Assembly (NCBI GenBank): GCA_018222765.1
Contig: JAAEZT010000002.1
Location: forward strand, 108,111 to 172,110
Direction of reading: 5' to 3'
From: a bacterium
GTDB taxonomy: Bacteria > Verrucomicrobiota > Verrucomicrobiia > Verrucomicrobiales > Akkermansiaceae
DNA length: 64,000 bases
Shown: positions 60,882-64,000 of the stretch, piece by piece
Position numbering within the stretch: position 1 is the first letter of the stretch
Layout: the number at the start of each line of letters is the position of its first letter
The notes under the pieces: model-generated
Databases searched by the model: none
Seen by the model: the letters and a program-made list of their open reading frames with translations, nothing else
Told to the model about the DNA's origin: nothing
Position numbers and translations under genes: made by a program

Positions 60882-63800
60882 ATGAAACGCTTTCCTGTGA
60901 AACTCCTCATTGCCGGTTGGGTCTACCCGTGGATGATCCAGCATTCGCTTGCGGGTGTCGTCTCCACGACCCTGAACCTAGTCGACGAGCCAAACGTGAA
61001 CACACTGGCGATCTCGCTGGCGATTCCGGAGTTCGAGACCGGTAATGACACGACTGATCTTAACGGTACGGTGGAGGCGACGCTGCAGATCGATCCTGTG
61101 AACGGAGTGGTCTCGCAATTGACCTTCACCGGCGGTGCCATATCGGGCACCCCGATCACTCTCGCCGGCAACAGCACCCTCTTAATTAATCCTGGCAGCT
61201 ACTCTTTTAATTCGAACGTTCTCTCGGGGAGAGTCAATACAATCGCGCCTCCCGGGTCAGTCGACAATGTCCCGGGCGCCGGGGATTTCTCCGCCGCGCG
61301 CCACGAACTCGCCATCAATGGCGGCGTTCTCAGCGGCCTGTTGAGTAGCACTTTCGTCAACGAGAATGTGAACCAGGATTTCGCGGCAAACCCGGTCTAT
61401 GCAAAAGGATCAGGAATCGGCAACGTGGCTTCCAACTATCGCGCCGATCTCTCCAACGAGCAAAATTCGGTCTACGACATTGTGGTATTCCTCGGCGTGG
61501 GATCCACGACAGAGGTGCAGGCTGGAGCTGCGACCGTCACCTTTGGGGCCTCGGGAACAATCAAACTAGCAGGTCAGGTCAGCGTCCCCTACCTTCCACT
61601 CATTTTCAATTTCTCACCCAATCCGCAGATTGTGGTCAATGGCGACACGGCCGGACTCGATTACAATGTGCAGAATGCCGATTCGTCCTCAATCGATCAG
61701 GGCGTTGGAGGCTTGAACCCGACAAATCTTGGCGCCAGAATCATATCGCCGCCAGTCGGCAGCGACACGACCTATACTTTCACCGCGGGCAACGAGAACG
61801 GCACGGTGACGCGGTCCACCACCGTGCGTTCTGTCGCGCAAGGATCGGCAACCTTTCGCTACGTGCGCTTCACGCCTGTGCGCCTGAAGGGGGACCTTCC
61901 TGAAATCGCATCCGCCGACAGCATCCAGATCGCTGACTTCCAATTTTTCGAAGGTTCGACCGAGCGGGTTCCAATTGAAGCGAGTAATCCCGGCGGCGCC
62001 AATCCGGGCGGAGAAGGACCGGAAAAATTGATCGACGGTGACGCCGACACCAAGTGGCTCGACTTCAACAAGGGCTGCGTGATCTTCGACTTCGGATCAG
62101 CAGTCACCATCGACCGTTATCGCTTCAGGACGGCGAATGATTTTCCAGAACGCGATCCGGTGGCCTGGATTTTAGAGGGCAGCGACGGCCAAACGGCCTG
62201 GTCGATCATTGAGGCCATCACGGTGCGGCAGGATGACTACCGAGAAAACTTCAACCATTTCACCCCCTCTGCACGCAAGGCTTACACCCAGAGCATCCCA
62301 ATCCCGGCAATGCCAGCGATCCCGCCGCCGGTCATTACCCAATTCTCTTCCTCTCCCCAGATTCTTGTGAATGGAGAAACGACAAACCTTGGCTGGGACA
62401 CCACTGCGGCGACCTCCCTCGAGATCGCCAACTTCGGTTCTATTTCCGGAGACAGCGGCAGTATCACGATCTCTCCCGCGGCCGACACCGATTCGAAATA
62501 TACCCTGACCGCCGCCAATGGCGCGGGACGGGAAGTCGATGTGACTCTGGTTGTCCGCACCGTGGCCCAGGGCTCAGCGAATTTCCGTTTCCTGCGCTTC
62601 ACGCCTGCGCGGCTCGCCGAGGAGCTCCCCGCATTTAATGATGCCAATAGCATCCAACTCGCGGAGTTTGAATTTTTCAACGGCGTGATCCAGATCGCAC
62701 CAGTGACCGTGAGCAATCCGGGCGGGAACAGCCCGGCCGGCGAGGGTGTCAGCAAGGTTATCGACGGCGATCCCGGAACAAAGTGGCTCGACTTCAACAA
62801 GGAGGGGCTGGTGTTCGATTTCGGCAGTCAGACCAACATCACCGCCTATCGCTGGACGACGGCGAACGACGAACCGTCGCGCGACCCCGTCTCCTGGTCG
62901 TTGGAGGGCAGCAACGATGGCACGAACTGGAGCCTGGTCGACAACGTCACCAAGAACCGCGCCAACCCTGGCGAAAATGTCGCTGTTTATGCGGGTCTGC
63001 CCCGCGGCGCGACAACGCCCCCGATCCCGGTGCCGGATGCCAGTTCGCTGCTGCCGGTGATTTCGCAGTTCATTGGCGACGCTCCATTTCTCGTCTCCGA
63101 CGAACCGCTCGTCCTGACTTGGGCAACCAGCGGGGCGGCGAGCGTCTCCATTGATCAGGGGATCGGGCCGGTAACGACAAACGGATCGATAAGCGTAATG
63201 CCAACCTTCGATACGACCTACACCATGACCGCCACCAGCCCGGCGGGTAGTATCACCGAGCAATTTACCACAACTGTCGTGACACCGACCATCGGGCGAA
63301 TCTGCTACGAGGACTTTGACCTCGCAGGGTATGAACTCGGTCTGCTTGGCGATGCTAGGATCGTGAATGATTTTGCGGATATTCCCCTGCCCGGCGACGT
63401 CAACCGCCTGCGTCTCACGCCGGATTCGGACGGCAAGTATGGCTCGGCCTGGTTTCGCAAACGGGTCGATCTCTCGCAGGGATTTCAAACCTGGTTCGAC
63501 CTGCAATTTATGGCCGCCAACAATAGCGGTGCAGACAAGCTCACCTTCACCATCCAGAACAGACCGGAAGGGACCGGCGCGGAGGGGAACCTGCGCTCCG
63601 AGGCTTTCAAAATCATCTTCGATTCCTACCTCAACAGCGGTGACCCGAGCGCTGGATTCATCGAACTGGTCGACGGAAACCAAGTGTTGGCTACAATCGA
63701 TCTCACCGTCATTGACGGAATCGACCTGCCGGGGAGCGTTCCCAATGACCTCTCCAGCGACGACTTCGAGGTCGCGCCTTACCCGGTGCGAGTCGCCTAT

Positions 63801-64000
63801 GCCCCTGGCGACCTTGACCTTTTCTTTCAGGGGGTGCAGGTCATCGACAGCCTTGATGTCGATCTAGGGGCGACCGACGCACTCGACGAGGAAGGCAAAG
63901 CCTACGTCGGATTTTCAGCCTGCACCGGAGTGTTCTCCGAATACCATGATATCACGCGCTGGATCCTGGTCGAGGGCCCGCCCGCACCGCCGCTAAAGAT
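60882..64000 (+). CDS. secreted protein with discoidin-like repeats and lectin-like domain (cut by window edge)
   Basis: ATG 60882 opens a frame of 1039 codons to the window edge. A signal-like N-terminus (MKRFPVKLLIAGWVYPWM) leads to a beta-rich region of about 200 residues. Two similar units follow, each with an Ig-like linker (SPQILVNGETTNLGWDTTAA) and a discoidin/F5-8C-like part (EKLIDGDADTKWLDFNKG and SKVIDGDPGTKWLDFNKEG, with YRFRTANDFPERDP and YRWTTANDEPSRDP). A third linker leads into a legume-lectin or LamG-like domain (ICYEDFDLAGYELGLLGDA, VDLSQGFQTWFDLQFMAANN, ADKLTFTIQNRPEG). Likely a surface or secreted carbohydrate-binding protein; C-terminus not visible. Confidence 0.85.
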   Translation, partial: MKRFPVKLLIAGWVYPWMIQHSLAGVVSTTLNLVDEPNVNTLAISLAIPEFETGNDTTDLNGTVEATLQIDPVNGVVSQLTFTGGAISGTPITLAGNSTLLINPGSYSFNSNVLSGRVNTIAPPGSVDNVPGAGDFSAARHELAINGGVLSGLLSSTFVNENVNQDFAANPVYAKGSGIGNVASNYRADLSNEQNSVYDIVVFLGVGSTTEVQAGAATVTFGASGTIKLAGQVSVPYLPLIFNFSPNPQIVVNGDTAGLDYNVQNADSSSIDQGVGGLNPTNLGARIISPPVGSDTTYTFTAGNENGTVTRSTTVRSVAQGSATFRYVRFTPVRLKGDLPEIASADSIQIADFQFFEGSTERVPIEASNPGGANPGGEGPEKLIDGDADTKWLDFNKGCVIFDFGSAVTIDRYRFRTANDFPERDPVAWILEGSDGQTAWSIIEAITVRQDDYRENFNHFTPSARKAYTQSIPIPAMPAIPPPVITQFSSSPQILVNGETTNLGWDTTAATSLEIANFGSISGDSGSITISPAADTDSKYTLTAANGAGREVDVTLVVRTVAQGSANFRFLRFTPARLAEELPAFNDANSIQLAEFEFFNGVIQIAPVTVSNPGGNSPAGEGVSKVIDGDPGTKWLDFNKEGLVFDFGSQTNITAYRWTTANDEPSRDPVSWSLEGSNDGTNWSLVDNVTKNRANPGENVAVYAGLPRGATTPPIPVPDASSLLPVISQFIGDAPFLVSDEPLVLTWATSGAASVSIDQGIGPVTTNGSISVMPTFDTTYTMTATSPAGSITEQFTTTVVTPTIGRICYEDFDLAGYELGLLGDARIVNDFADIPLPGDVNRLRLTPDSDGKYGSAWFRKRVDLSQGFQTWFDLQFMAANNSGADKLTFTIQNRPEGTGAEGNLRSEAFKIIFDSYLNSGDPSAGFIELVDGNQVLATIDLTVIDGIDLPGSVPNDLSSDDFEVAPYPVRVAYAPGDLDLFFQGVQVIDSLDVDLGATDALDEEGKAYVGFSACTGVFSEYHDITRWILVEGPPAPPLK

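Overview
The window reads as chromosomal DNA of a marine-type Verrucomicrobiota bacterium (Verrucomicrobiae, probably Verrucomicrobiales). The evidence is the combination of gene families: a PSD1 cytochrome with its DUF1501 partner, a DUF1592-type cytochrome with its DUF1552 partner, an iduronate-sulfatase-like enzyme, CotH/lamin-tail and autotransporter-repeat surface giants, a PEP-CTERM protein, DUF3472 proteins and moderately GC-rich coding DNA. There is no IS element, CRISPR array, phage gene or tRNA/rRNA gene that I can recognise. Both window edges cut through large secreted proteins.

Layout. 1-21 kb is a surface/polysaccharide region: a giant beta-rich passenger-like protein (cut at the left edge), a 1061-residue secreted protein, an esterase, then on the minus strand a PSD1 cytochrome, DUF1501 protein, GH16 remnant and sulfatase, a 49-residue lipoprotein and a 1706-residue CotH/lamin-tail protein. 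21-23 kb holds a YbjN-like protein, rpsU and, immediately downstream, a 184-codon gene with two in-frame TGA codons. It translates into two tandem HMA-like (heavy-metal-associated) folds with selenocysteine at the first metal-binding Cys position of each, and each TGA is followed by a bacterial-type SECIS hairpin. This is the most interesting object in the window.

23-37 kb is mixed housekeeping: a DUF3311 plus sodium:solute symporter pair, a zinc-ribbon membrane protein, a tyrA-aroA-cmk-plsC-like cluster preceded by a terminator-like hairpin abutting tyrA, an orphan LuxE/LuxC fatty-acyl reduction pair, a DUF2141 protein, an amino-acid permease and a DUF3472 protein. 37-45 kb has rlmN, a UDP-glucuronate decarboxylase, a tail-specific protease, and leuC and leuD split by a TraB/GumN-type gene, then a PEP-CTERM protein and a coiled-coil membrane protein.

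46-51 kb is a Zn/Mn ABC uptake operon: binding lipoprotein, ATPase, a permease fused to a DtxR/MntR-like metalloregulator domain, an outer-membrane barrel and a second permease. Its promoter carries a perfect 18-bp palindrome over the -35 box and appears to give a leaderless transcript. 51-64 kb holds a beta-CASP metallo-hydrolase, the DUF1552/DUF1592 pair, small hypothetical genes, a TIM-barrel protein, a second DUF3472 protein, a second spermidine-synthase-like gene and a secreted discoidin/lectin-like protein cut by the right edge.
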